This document shows positions 1 to 9,059 of a stretch of DNA of 64,000 nucleotides, piece after piece. Positions within the stretch are counted from its first letter, which is position 1; each line of letters opens with the position of its first letter. The notes beneath the pieces were generated by a model. The model saw only the letters and a program-made list of their open reading frames with translations. It had not been told where the DNA came from and made no database searches. Made by a program: the position numbers and the translations under genes. This DNA is from an uncultured Clostridia bacterium (GTDB lineage Bacteria > Bacillota > Clostridia > Peptostreptococcales > Anaerovoracaceae). The stretch is taken from positions 62,001 to 126,000 of the forward strand of contig CALCEY010000004.1 of the NCBI GenBank assembly GCA_937900415.1, in the 5' to 3' direction.

Positions 1-52
1 CCTTTCCGGTTATCTTGCAAACGGAGCATAATTTCTTTTGTGCTATTTGCCC

Positions 53-598
53 TTATACGGCTATACCTATGTTCCTCAGTAGACCTATATCGCCGCTGAA
101 AACCTCTCTGGTCTCTGGAAGCTTCCTCAAATCCATAGGCTTAACTATCTCTCCAAGTCTCCCTTTGTCCTTTATGGCTCCCGATTCGACAAGCGCGTAA
201 TAAACAAATTCTGAGCAATAAAAATGTTTTTCTTTTCCCAGCTTCTTATCGAATATACAGCCAAGTAATCCTCTGATGTTATATCCGTACTCGTCCTTAT
301 TCTTTTCCATGTTGCATAAAAGAGCCTTAAGCTTTAAATAAGTAAGATTGGTTACTTCCAGCTCGTATACGGCGCAGTTCATTTCATCAGAATCTCCCAT
401 AATACCCTCGTATATGTTCTCTCTGACAAAGCCCGCAGGGAGAGTTGCATATCTGTATTTTCTTGCGAAGCTGTACATATGGTCAAAGTTTGCGTCCAAA
501 GAAATCGAAGCATGAGTATACTTGCCCTTTGTAAATTTATATATGATTTTCGAGCAAACAGTATTGCTCTTGGTGAGTAATATATAAATCTTTTTCAT
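53..598 (-). CDS. Permuted papain-like (YiiX/C92-type) hydrolase, 181 aa
   Basis: Unnamed protein with the layout of the circularly permuted NlpC/P60-papain fold (YiiX/peptidase C92 group). An early His sits in KYTHASISL (His29) and a late Cys in HFYCSEFVYYAL (Cys128), the expected catalytic pair in permuted order. Members of this fold act as amidases, peptidases or lipid-modifying enzymes, and the substrate here cannot be read from sequence. I chose the ATG at 598 because AAGGGG lies just upstream; an in-frame start at 652 has no good ribosome site. There is no signal peptide, so it is probably cytoplasmic. It lies 113 bases after pncB with no terminator seen between them, so it may be the last gene of the uvrB-uvrA-pncB run. 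Family assignment is inference from motifs. Confidence 0.6.
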   Translation of the reverse strand: MKKIYILLTKSNTVCSKIIYKFTKGKYTHASISLDANFDHMYSFARKYRYATLPAGFVRENIYEGIMGDSDEMNCAVYELEVTNLTYLKLKALLCNMEKNKDEYGYNIRGLLGCIFDKKLGKEKHFYCSEFVYYALVESGAIKDKGRLGEIVKPMDLRKLPETREVFSGDIGLLRNIGIAV

Positions 599-711
599 TC
601 CATTCCCCTTTTGTAAAAATCCCTTAATTATCTTACTGTAATGATTATACAACAGCTTGCAAAAGAAATTCTTTAAATAATTCTTAACATTGCATTATTT
701 CTGCTTTAAAA

Positions 712-2145
712 TTATTTACCGGCCAGCTCTTTGAGCAAATCGTTCTTCATATTCCAGAGCTTCTGCGACAAATCGACATAATAGGTCTGAGGGTTTTCAA
801 ATCTCAAAGTTTCAGTCCACAAAGTCTCCACCTGTTCTTTGCAGTAATCACGAATATCATCTACCGAAGGGCTTTCATATACACATTCTCCCTTTTTAAA
901 GATCTGAACTCTCAAATCCTTGACGAAATAATTTCTCACCTTGGTACGCTTCCATACTGCGTTAGGGTCGAAAATTTCATACTCGTCAACCTCAGGTACG
1001 GTTTCATCAAAGACGGTTATTACATCTCCCCTAATCTTTCCTGTTTCCTTGTCATAGAGTCTGTATAGATTTTTAAAGCCCGGATTTGTGATCTTCTCAA
1101 CGTTTTCGGAAATTTTTATCTTAGGGATCAGCTTGCCTGCCGATTCAAGGGCTACCAGCTTATAAACGCCTCCGAATACAGGCTCGGATTTGGCCGTTAT
1201 CAGCCGCTCCCCTACTCCGAATGAATCAATGCAGGCGCCCTCCATGATTACGTCCCTGATTATATATTCATCGAGGGAATTGGAAACCACTATTTTGCAG
1301 TCTTCAAGTCCTGCGGCGTCCAGCATTGCTCTCGCCCGTTTTGTAAGGTAAGCAACATCGCCTGAATCTATTCTGATTCCCATGTTTTTAGGCTTCATTT
1401 CTTTGAAAACCTTTATGGCCGCAGGTACACCCGATTTCAGAACATTGTAAGTGTCGACAAGAAGCGTACAGTTGTCTGGATAAATCTCCGCATATTTTTT
1501 AAAGGCCGAATACTCGTCCTCATACATCTGTACCCAGCTGTGCGCCATAGTTCCCAGAGCCTTGATTCCGTGGTCTCTGTCTGCTATTGCACAGGCGGTT
1601 CCGGCGCAGCCTCCTATATAAGCCGCTCTTGCGCCGTATATTGCTGCATCCGCACCGTGAGCTCTCCTCGTTCCGAATTCCATTACCGCCCTGCCCTGCG
1701 CCGCTCTTACTATGCGGTTCGCCTTTGTGGCTATAAGGCTCTGATGATTCACTGTAAGCAGAACCATGGTTTCTATGAATTGTGCCTGCATTACAGGACC
1801 GCGAACGGTGATTACAGGCTCATGAGGAAATATCGGAGTGCCCTCCGGCACTGCCCACACGTCACATTCAAACTTGAAATTTTTGAGATATTGAAGAAAG
1901 TCTTCACAAAATATATTTTTGCTTCTCAAAAATTCTATGTCCTCGTCTGTAAACCTAAGCTCTTTGAGATAGCTTATCAGCTGTTCCACGCCGGCCATTA
2001 TAGCATAGCCTCCGCCGTCGGGAACTTTTCTGAAAAACATATCGAAATAGGCTATGTCATCTGCCATACCTGTTTCAAAATAGCCGTTGGCCATGGTGAG
2101 TTCATAAAAATCAGTCAGCATGGTCAGATTGATGTTCTTTTTCAT
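712..2145 (-). CDS. pncB: Nicotinate phosphoribosyltransferase
   Basis: Converts nicotinate, PRPP and ATP to nicotinate mononucleotide, the entry step of NAD salvage (Preiss-Handler route). The 477-residue length fits the longer Gram-positive form. The N-terminus MLTDFYELTMANGYF, the central FGTRRAHG and the GTMAHSWVQMY segment with the conserved phosphorylatable His region are typical. GGAGGA precedes the ATG. It follows uvrA by 20 bases and is probably cotranscribed with it. The coupling with excision repair is not functional in any known way. LigA in this window uses NAD, so the salvage product has a consumer nearby, though that link is only suggestive. Confidence 0.95.
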   Translation of the reverse strand: MKKNINLTMLTDFYELTMANGYFETGMADDIAYFDMFFRKVPDGGGYAIMAGVEQLISYLKELRFTDEDIEFLRSKNIFCEDFLQYLKNFKFECDVWAVPEGTPIFPHEPVITVRGPVMQAQFIETMVLLTVNHQSLIATKANRIVRAAQGRAVMEFGTRRAHGADAAIYGARAAYIGGCAGTACAIADRDHGIKALGTMAHSWVQMYEDEYSAFKKYAEIYPDNCTLLVDTYNVLKSGVPAAIKVFKEMKPKNMGIRIDSGDVAYLTKRARAMLDAAGLEDCKIVVSNSLDEYIIRDVIMEGACIDSFGVGERLITAKSEPVFGGVYKLVALESAGKLIPKIKISENVEKITNPGFKNLYRLYDKETGKIRGDVITVFDETVPEVDEYEIFDPNAVWKRTKVRNYFVKDLRVQIFKKGECVYESPSVDDIRDYCKEQVETLWTETLRFENPQTYYVDLSQKLWNMKNDLLKELAGK

Positions 2146-2165
2146 CTGGATGTCCTCCGTCCTAA

Positions 2166-4997
2166 TTACAAAAGTTTTTTCAAGAACTGTCCGGTGTATG
2201 ATTCCTCACATTGAGCCACCTCTTCAGGAGTTCCGACGGTCACTATGGTTCCGCCCCTGTCTCCGCCGTCAGATCCCAAATCTATGATGTGGTCGGCTCT
2301 CTTGATGACATCCAGGTTGTGTTCAATAACCACAACGGTGTTGCCTGCGTCTACCAGCTTGTCAAGCACCGATATAAGCTTATCCACGTCCGCAAAATGC
2401 AGTCCTGTAGTCGGTTCATCTAAAATGTAAAGCGTCTTTCCCGTGCTTCGCTTTGACAGCTCAGTCGCCAGCTTCACCCTCTGAGCCTCTCCTCCGGAAA
2501 GCTGAGTGGAAGGCTGCCCCAGCTTGATATAACCAAGACCCACTTCTTCCAAGGTATTGAGCTGTCTGCTTATGCTCGGTATATTCTTGAAAAATTCCAA
2601 TGCTTCCGTCACGCTCATGTCCAAAACGTCAAAGATATTTTTACCCTTATACTTTACTTCAAGAGTTTCTCTGTTATATCTGTGACCCTTGCATACCTCG
2701 CAAGGGACATAAACGTCAGGCAAAAAATGCATCTCAATTTTTATTATACCATCTCCACCGCATGCTTCGCAACGCCCGCCTTTAACGTTAAAGCTAAATC
2801 TTCCTTTTCCATACCCCCTCATCTTGGCCTCAGGGAGTCCGGCGAACAAATCCCTTATACCCGTAAACATTCCTGTATATGTGGCCGGATTGGATCTGGG
2901 CGTTCTTCCTATCGGCGACTGGTCTATATCTATAACCTTATCTATATTTTCAATTCCAAGGATTTCATCATGCTCTCCTGCCTCTTCTAAAGTTCTGTTA
3001 GTTATTCTTGAAACTCCCTTATAAAGTATCTCATTTATCAGGCTGCTCTTTCCCGAGCCGGAAACACCGGTAACGCAGATGAGCTTTCCGAGAGGAAATT
3101 CAACATCGACGTTTTTAAGGTTATTTTGACGCGCGCCTTTTACCGTCAGTTTTTTTCCGTTGCCCGGTCTTCTCTCCTTTGGAACTGTGATTTTCTTTGT
3201 GCCGGAAAGGTACTGACCTGTGAGAGACTCTTTGCATGCCTTGATTTCATCAACGGTTCCCTGAACCACCAGCCTGCCGCCGTTTACGCCTGCTCCCGGT
3301 CCTATGTCTACGATATGGTCGGCTACGTACATGGTATCTTCGTCATGTTCCACTACTATCAGAGTATTGCCTATATCCGTCAGATGTCGCAGGGTTGCCA
3401 GAAGCTTTTCATTGTCCTTCTGGTGAAGGCCTATACTCGGCTCATCTAATATATACAGCACACCCACCAGGCTGGATCCTATCTGTGTCGCCAGCCTTAT
3501 TCGCTGCGATTCTCCGCCGGAAAGGGTCCCTGCCGCTCTGCTGAGGGTAAGATAATCGAGACCAACGTCTATAAGGAATTTCAGTCTCGATTTTATCTCT
3601 TTCAATACCTGATATGCGATTTTCCTGTCCTTTTCGGAAATATCCAGTCCCTCGACAAAAGCGAGAGCCTCTCTTATGGACATATCGGAAAGCTGGGCTA
3701 TATTTTTCCCGCCCACCGTTACCGCGAGAATTTCAGGTTTTAGCCTTTTGCCTCGGCATTCCGGACAGAGGTCAATCTTCATATAATCTTCCATCTTATT
3801 TTTGAAATACTCGGAGGACGTTTCCCTGTAACGGCGTTCGATGTTGTTTATAACTCCTTCAAACGGTCTGTCCTGAAGCGATCTGGCTCCCGTATTGTTG
3901 CTGACGTAATAATATTGAATATGTCTGCCTTCTGTTCCGTAAAGCAGCTCCTTTATGAATTTTTCCGGCAGCTCCTTAAGAGGTTTTTCTATATCGACTC
4001 CGTTATCCTCAGCCAGTGCGTTTACCATCTGGCGGTAAAAGCCGCTGAATTCCATGGAGCCGAATATGGTGTTCAGCGCTCCGCCGGGTATGCTCAAATC
4101 ATAATTTATCACTTTGTCGGGATTAAGCTTCTGCGTAAATCCTATTCCGTTGCATGCGGGACACGCTCCGAAAGGCGCGTTAAACGAGAACATTCTCGGC
4201 TCCAGCTCTTCCACGCTGACTCCATGCTCGGGACAAGCCAGCTTACTGCTGAATGTTCTCTCATAATGGTGGTCGTAGAAATCTCCAATCACATTTACAA
4301 GTCCGTCACCATGAGCCATGGCAAGCTCGCAGGCTTCGGATATTCTTCCCTCCTGACCCGGCTTCACTACTATTCTGTCTACCACTATTTCTATATTGTG
4401 CTTGAAGGTTTTTTCCAGCTTTATCTCGTCTTCATTGAGCAGCTTGATTTCTCCGTCCGCTCTGACTCGGGTAAATCCTTCTTTGGCTATCCTTTCAAGC
4501 ACCTTTTCGTGCTCTCCCTTGCGTCCTCTTACGACGGGAGCCAAAACCAAAAGCTTGGTTCCTTCCGGGAACTCCATTATCGTGTCTACCATCTGATCTA
4601 CCGACTGACTTGTTATCAGCTTGCCGCAGACAGGGCAGTGAGGTTTGCCTATCCTTGCATATAAAAGTCTCAGATAATCATGTATTTCCGTCACAGTTCC
4701 CACAGTGGAGCGTGGGTTTCTGCTGGTAGTTTTCTGATCAATCGAAATTGCCGGCGACAGCCCTTCGATATATTCGACGTCCGGCTTTTCCATCTGTCCC
4801 AAAAATTGTCTTGCATAGGAGGAAAGGCTCTCCATATATCTTCTCTGCCCCTCGGCATATATAGTGTCGAAAGCGAGGGAGGATTTTCCCGAACCGGAAA
4901 GTCCTGTAAAAACTACAAATTTGTCTCTCGGTATGGTTACCGAGAGATTTTGCAGATTATTCTCGTTAGCTCCTCTTATTATTATGTCTTTTGCCAT
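2166..4997 (-). CDS. uvrA: Excinuclease ABC subunit UvrA
   Basis: Damage-recognition ATPase of nucleotide excision repair; it forms UvrA2UvrB and loads UvrB at lesions. The 943 residues carry two ABC modules with P-loops GLSGSGKSS near residue 35 and GVSGSGKSS in the second half. Signatures LSGGESQR and LSGGEAQR are present, with zinc-binding CPVCG and CEACGGDG...CEVCKG clusters. The start is ATG with AGGAG upstream. It lies 220 bases downstream of uvrB, across a repeat-rich spacer, and 20 bases ahead of pncB. The order uvrB-uvrA is usual in Firmicutes. Confidence 0.98.
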   Translation of the reverse strand: MAKDIIIRGANENNLQNLSVTIPRDKFVVFTGLSGSGKSSLAFDTIYAEGQRRYMESLSSYARQFLGQMEKPDVEYIEGLSPAISIDQKTTSRNPRSTVGTVTEIHDYLRLLYARIGKPHCPVCGKLITSQSVDQMVDTIMEFPEGTKLLVLAPVVRGRKGEHEKVLERIAKEGFTRVRADGEIKLLNEDEIKLEKTFKHNIEIVVDRIVVKPGQEGRISEACELAMAHGDGLVNVIGDFYDHHYERTFSSKLACPEHGVSVEELEPRMFSFNAPFGACPACNGIGFTQKLNPDKVINYDLSIPGGALNTIFGSMEFSGFYRQMVNALAEDNGVDIEKPLKELPEKFIKELLYGTEGRHIQYYYVSNNTGARSLQDRPFEGVINNIERRYRETSSEYFKNKMEDYMKIDLCPECRGKRLKPEILAVTVGGKNIAQLSDMSIREALAFVEGLDISEKDRKIAYQVLKEIKSRLKFLIDVGLDYLTLSRAAGTLSGGESQRIRLATQIGSSLVGVLYILDEPSIGLHQKDNEKLLATLRHLTDIGNTLIVVEHDEDTMYVADHIVDIGPGAGVNGGRLVVQGTVDEIKACKESLTGQYLSGTKKITVPKERRPGNGKKLTVKGARQNNLKNVDVEFPLGKLICVTGVSGSGKSSLINEILYKGVSRITNRTLEEAGEHDEILGIENIDKVIDIDQSPIGRTPRSNPATYTGMFTGIRDLFAGLPEAKMRGYGKGRFSFNVKGGRCEACGGDGIIKIEMHFLPDVYVPCEVCKGHRYNRETLEVKYKGKNIFDVLDMSVTEALEFFKNIPSISRQLNTLEEVGLGYIKLGQPSTQLSGGEAQRVKLATELSKRSTGKTLYILDEPTTGLHFADVDKLISVLDKLVDAGNTVVVIEHNLDVIKRADHIIDLGSDGGDRGGTIVTVGTPEEVAQCEESYTGQFLKKLL

Positions 4998-5065
4998 ACT
5001 GTTTTTCTCCTGTCGTCATGCTGATATCCCGCCCCTAAAGAGTTTTCTTACTATTCGCTCCGGTA

Positions 5066-5143
5066 TTCTCAGGTACTCCCCGGGGTTCTCCGGAAATTCC
5101 TGCGTTCTTCGCTACTCCCCGGGAGTCTCCGGGAATTCCTGCG
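5066..5143. repeat. Two tandem 39-bp CCCCGGG-cored repeats in the uvrB-uvrA spacer
   Basis: Units at 5066-5104 and 5105-5143 are each 39 bases and differ at only six or seven positions. Each contains an ACTCCCCGGG core and ends in AATTCCTGCG. More degenerate CCCGG/CCGGGG cores continue to about 5215, including a 7-bp stem CCCCGGA/TCCGGGG at 5171-5177 and 5190-5196. The block fills the spacer between the uvrB stop and the uvrA start. It has no poly-T tail, so it does not look like a simple terminator. Confidence 0.7.
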
Positions 5144-5217
5144 TTTTAAGCGTTCGCCGTTTTTTTGATTCCCCGGAGTTTTATAGGTTTCCGGGGTTCT
5201 GTAAATTTTCCCGGGTT

Positions 5218-7191
5218 CTACAGCCTGACTTTATATTCAAATATTTTATCTCTGAGCTGAGCTGCCCGCTCAAACTGCAAATCTGCGGCGGCCTGCTTCA
5301 TTTCGCTCTCCAAAGTCTTTATATAATCTTTCAGTTCTTTTTTTGTAAGTTCAAGAGGACTCTTTCCTTTGTAAATATCCTCTTCCTCTGCCACATGGGT
5401 CGCTTCGATAACTGAACGGATGGATTTGCTGACTGACTTAGGCGTTATTCCGTGTTCATCGTTATAAGCTTTCTGAATGTTTCTTCGCCTTTCTGTTTCA
5501 TCTATGGCTGACTTCATTGCTTTGCTTATTCCGTCGGCGTACATTATGACTCTTCCGTCTACATTCCTCGCAGCACGGCCTATCGTCTGTATCAGCGATG
5601 TTTCCGTTCGCAAAAATCCCTCTTTATCCGCATCCAGAATGGCAACCAGAGAAACTTCGGGAATATCTAAACCTTCCCTGAGCAGGTTGATACCTACAAG
5701 AACGTCGAAGGCTCCCATTCTCAGATCTCTGATTATTTCAAGCCTTTCCAGAGTGTCTATCTCCGAATGAAGATACCTTACTTTAATATTTACCCCTTTA
5801 AGGTAATCCGTAAGACTTTCGGCCATCTTCTTGGTCAGAGTCGTTATAAACACTCTCTGCCCTCTGGCTGTGGTTTTCTTAATTTCTCCTATCAGATGAT
5901 CTATCTGGCCGTCGGTAGGATGAACCTCGATAGGCGGATCCAAAAGCCCTGTGGGCCGGATTATCTGCTCCGCGTCTATGCCGCCGGACTGTTCTCTCTC
6001 ATATTGGGCCGGCGTTGCGCTGACAAACATTATCTGATTTACGAGGCTGTTAAACTCGTCAAATTTCAGCGGTCTGTTATCCAGCGCAGACGGAAGTCTG
6101 AAGCCGTATTCAACCAACGAAGATTTTCTCGATCTGTCTCCCTCGTACATCGCCCTCAGCTGCGGCAGCATGACGTGAGATTCGTCTATCATTATGAGAA
6201 AATCTTTCGGAAAATAGTCTATAAGAGTGTACGGCCTCGTTCCGGCAGGCAATGCGTTGAGATGCCTCGAGTAGTTTTCAATACCTTTACACGTACCCAC
6301 CTCTCTGAGCATTTCAAGGTCGTATCTCGTCCTCTGCTCTATTCTCTGCGCTTCCAAAAGCTTTCCTCTGTCCTTAAACCACCTTACTCTTTCTTCAAGC
6401 TCCTCATCTATAGTCTTAAGAGCTTTTTCCATATTTTCAGGAGACGTCACATAGTGAGACGCGGGAAATATGGCTATATGGTCGCGTGAGCCTGTTATTT
6501 CTCCCGTCACCGGATTTATTTCCTTTATGGATTCCACCTCGTCTCCGAACAGCTCTACCCGTACAGCCGATTCTCCGCCGGCAGGATATATGTCGATTAC
6601 ATCTCCTCTGACGCGAAAGCTTCCCCGTTCAAAGGCCAAATCATTTCTGCTGTACTGAATATCCACAAGCTTACGCAGAATTTCCCCTCTGCTCTTTTCC
6701 ATTCCGGGTCTCAGAGAAAGCATCTGGTTTTCATAATCCATAGGGCTTCCCAGACCGTATATGCAGGAAACGCTGGCGACGATGATGACATCCCGGCGTT
6801 CTGCCAGCGATGCAGTTGCCGAATGGCGCAGTTTATCTATCTCGTCGTTTATCTGAGAGTCCTTTTCTATATACGTATCAGTTGATGGAACGTATGCCTC
6901 CGGCTGATAATAATCATAGTAGCTCACAAAATATTCCACTGCGTTTTCAGGGAAAAATTCCTTAAATTCTCCGTGAAGCTGGGCTGCAAGAGTCTTGTTG
7001 TGAGAAATGACAAGGGTTGGCCTCTGCACACGTTCTATGATATTAGCCATGGTGAAAGTCTTGCCAGAGCCGGTAACACCCATTAGAGTCTGGGCTCTCT
7101 TACCTTGTAAAATGCCGTTTGCAAGGATTTCCACAGCCCTCGGCTGATCGCCTGTCATTTTATAATTCGAATGTATTCTGAACCCGGGCAT
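5218..7191 (-). CDS. uvrB: Excinuclease ABC subunit UvrB
   Basis: Helicase-like core of nucleotide excision repair; receives damaged DNA from UvrA and recruits UvrC. Visible are Walker A GVTGSGKTFTM, the beta-hairpin region YYDYYQPEAYVPSTDTYI, helicase motif QTIGRAARN and a C-terminal UVR domain (ELKDYIKTLESEMKQAAADL) that contacts UvrC. I place the start at the ATG at 7191 (MPGFRIHSNY), which has AAGGAG seven bases upstream and gives 657 residues, the normal family length. A 30-residue upstream extension is open but does not resemble UvrB. Confidence 0.97.
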   Translation of the reverse strand: MPGFRIHSNYKMTGDQPRAVEILANGILQGKRAQTLMGVTGSGKTFTMANIIERVQRPTLVISHNKTLAAQLHGEFKEFFPENAVEYFVSYYDYYQPEAYVPSTDTYIEKDSQINDEIDKLRHSATASLAERRDVIIVASVSCIYGLGSPMDYENQMLSLRPGMEKSRGEILRKLVDIQYSRNDLAFERGSFRVRGDVIDIYPAGGESAVRVELFGDEVESIKEINPVTGEITGSRDHIAIFPASHYVTSPENMEKALKTIDEELEERVRWFKDRGKLLEAQRIEQRTRYDLEMLREVGTCKGIENYSRHLNALPAGTRPYTLIDYFPKDFLIMIDESHVMLPQLRAMYEGDRSRKSSLVEYGFRLPSALDNRPLKFDEFNSLVNQIMFVSATPAQYEREQSGGIDAEQIIRPTGLLDPPIEVHPTDGQIDHLIGEIKKTTARGQRVFITTLTKKMAESLTDYLKGVNIKVRYLHSEIDTLERLEIIRDLRMGAFDVLVGINLLREGLDIPEVSLVAILDADKEGFLRTETSLIQTIGRAARNVDGRVIMYADGISKAMKSAIDETERRRNIQKAYNDEHGITPKSVSKSIRSVIEATHVAEEEDIYKGKSPLELTKKELKDYIKTLESEMKQAAADLQFERAAQLRDKIFEYKVRL

Positions 7192-7504
7192 AAACTTTCT
7201 CCTTTCCGTGTTTTCATGGCTGCCGCCACTTAATCTCATTTCATTTTCTATCTGTTTCAATATACCACATATTATGCCCATTAAAAATGTAAATTTATGA
7301 GTATTTCCGCTTATAAACCGCCGTTCTCCTCCTGCGTCGGCTCATTCTGAAAAGTCATATTGTGGCTTATGGAAATATTGTATCACAGCAAAGATATATG
7401 CGCAAACAAATGTTCTGAAATGTTGCCTGAGAAAATTCCTTGGATATCTTAGTCATCGGTTTATATTAGCTATACGGTTTCATTGTTAGCCGAAATCTTC
7501 ATTA
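7192..7504. other. Intergenic region between uvrB and the argGH terminator
   Basis: About 310 bases containing the presumed uvrB promoter on the minus strand. I see no strong -35/-10 pair, no palindrome and no coding sequence. A reading frame across 7563-7748 on the plus strand overlaps the argH end and has no ribosome site, so it is not called. Confidence 0.4.
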
Positions 7505-7548
7505 CAATAAAACAGGCTGTCCCGAAAACTCATAAAGCGGACAGCCTG
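7505..7548 (-). terminator. Rho-independent terminator of argGH
   Basis: Perfect 10-bp inverted repeat, CAGGCTGTCC at 7513-7522 and GGACAGCCTG at 7539-7548. On the minus strand it is followed by TTTTATTG. It lies 144 bases after the argH stop and is the first good terminator downstream. Confidence 0.85.
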
Positions 7549-7691
7549 CTGCCTGTATTCTCATGTTAAAGCCCGTTAGTCATTTTGCCTTGTCCGGTAT
7601 CGTCAAAGCTTTCGGCCTTTTCTCTCCTACGACGCAGGCAAAACTTTCGCTTCATTGCCTCGTCCGCCGCACCGGACTTTTGAGCTTTAAT

Positions 7692-9059
7692 TTATTTTCT
7701 GCCTTCTATAGCCGCAATTTGCTCCTTTACGCTCTCAAAAGACGTTGAGCCTTTTGACTTTTTAGCTTTTATGCAGCTTCTTACAGAAATCTTATCGTAT
7801 ATATCCTCTTCAAACTCCGGCGAAAACGACTTAAAATCCTCTATGGTCATTTCCTCTATTGCAATGCCTTTTTCGATACAATGAAGAACGATTTTGCCTA
7901 TTATCTCATGACAGTCTCTGAAAGGTATCCCTTTGGAGACAAGATAGTCTGCTGCGTCGGTGGCGTTCATATATCCGTATTTGGCAGCCTGCTCCATCTT
8001 TTCCTTTTTGACCTCCATCGTAAGAATCATTTCAGTAAATATGGAGACGGAAGCCTTTACGGTATCTGCGGCGTCGAAAGCGGGAAGCTTATCCTCCTGC
8101 AAGTCCTTGTTATATGCCATAGGAAGAGATTTACATAAAGCAAGCAGCGTCATAAGGTCTCCGTATACTCTTGCAGTCTTTCCTCTTATAAGCTCCGCCA
8201 TATCAGGGTTCTTCTTCTGAGGCATTATGCTGCTGCCGGTGGAAAAGGCGTCGTCTATCTCAATGAAGCCGAATTCTACCGTACTCCACATTATGAGCTC
8301 CTCGCAAAACCTTGACAGGTGCATCATGGTTAAGGCGCAGCACTGGATAAACTCAATAACGAAATCCCTGTCTGCGACAGCATCCATACCATTTGGTAAA
8401 ACTTGTGAGAAGCCCAGCTCCTTCGCCAGAAATTCCCTGTCGGTATCATAAGTGGTTCCGGCCAGAGCTCCGCTTCCCAGCGGCAATCTGTCTATGCGCT
8501 TCAGACAGTCTGCAAACCTTTCCCTGTCTCTTGAAAACATCTGATAATAAGCGAGCAGATGGTATGCCAGCGTAACCGGCTGCGCTCTCTGCAAGTGGGT
8601 ATATCCCGGCATCACGGTGTCGGTATGCTCCTTTGACAACTTGAGCAGCGCCTCGTTCAAAGCAGCGATTAGTCTGTCTGTTTCAGCTGTCTCTTTTTTC
8701 AGGTAAAGGCGGAAATCCACGGCAACCTGATCATTTCTGCTTCTGGCCGTATGAAGCTTTTTGCCCGTTTCTCCTATCCTCTCTGTAAGGATCGCCTCGA
8801 TATTCATATGAATATCCTCCGACTCAGCTGAAAATTCTATTATTCCGGCCTCTATATCTTCTCTGATCTTCTCGAGTGCTTCGATAATCTTATCGCTGTC
8901 TTCGCAGGATATTATGCCTTGTTTTGCCAGCATCTTAGCATGGGCTATGCTTCCTTCTATGTCCTCGCTGTAAAGTCTGCGGTCAAATTCTATGGAGGCG
9001 TTGAATTCATCAGCGGATGAAGTCGCCGCCTTTGAGAACCTTCCTTTCCAAAGCTTCAT
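7692..9059 (-). CDS. argH: Argininosuccinate lyase
   Basis: Last step of arginine biosynthesis: argininosuccinate to arginine and fumarate. The 455 residues begin MKLWKGRFSKA, as usual for the family. They carry the fumarase/aspartase superfamily signature GSSIMPQKKNPD and the HTARSRNDQ segment. The first 50 bases overlap the end of argG, and AAGGAGG for argH lies inside argG, which suggests translational coupling. A strong terminator follows at 7505-7548. Confidence 0.97.
   Translation of the reverse strand: MKLWKGRFSKAATSSADEFNASIEFDRRLYSEDIEGSIAHAKMLAKQGIISCEDSDKIIEALEKIREDIEAGIIEFSAESEDIHMNIEAILTERIGETGKKLHTARSRNDQVAVDFRLYLKKETAETDRLIAALNEALLKLSKEHTDTVMPGYTHLQRAQPVTLAYHLLAYYQMFSRDRERFADCLKRIDRLPLGSGALAGTTYDTDREFLAKELGFSQVLPNGMDAVADRDFVIEFIQCCALTMMHLSRFCEELIMWSTVEFGFIEIDDAFSTGSSIMPQKKNPDMAELIRGKTARVYGDLMTLLALCKSLPMAYNKDLQEDKLPAFDAADTVKASVSIFTEMILTMEVKKEKMEQAAKYGYMNATDAADYLVSKGIPFRDCHEIIGKIVLHCIEKGIAIEEMTIEDFKSFSPEFEEDIYDKISVRSCIKAKKSKGSTSFESVKEQIAAIEGRK

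Noticed and set aside
3915..4664. Long open frame antisense to uvrA, and similar frames antisense to uvrB, pcrA and ribosomal genes
   Set aside because: These are open by codon-bias shadowing of strongly coding minus-strand genes; no start sites or protein-like composition.
7563..7748. 61-residue plus-strand frame
   Set aside because: It overlaps the argH end, has no ribosome site and no family resemblance.
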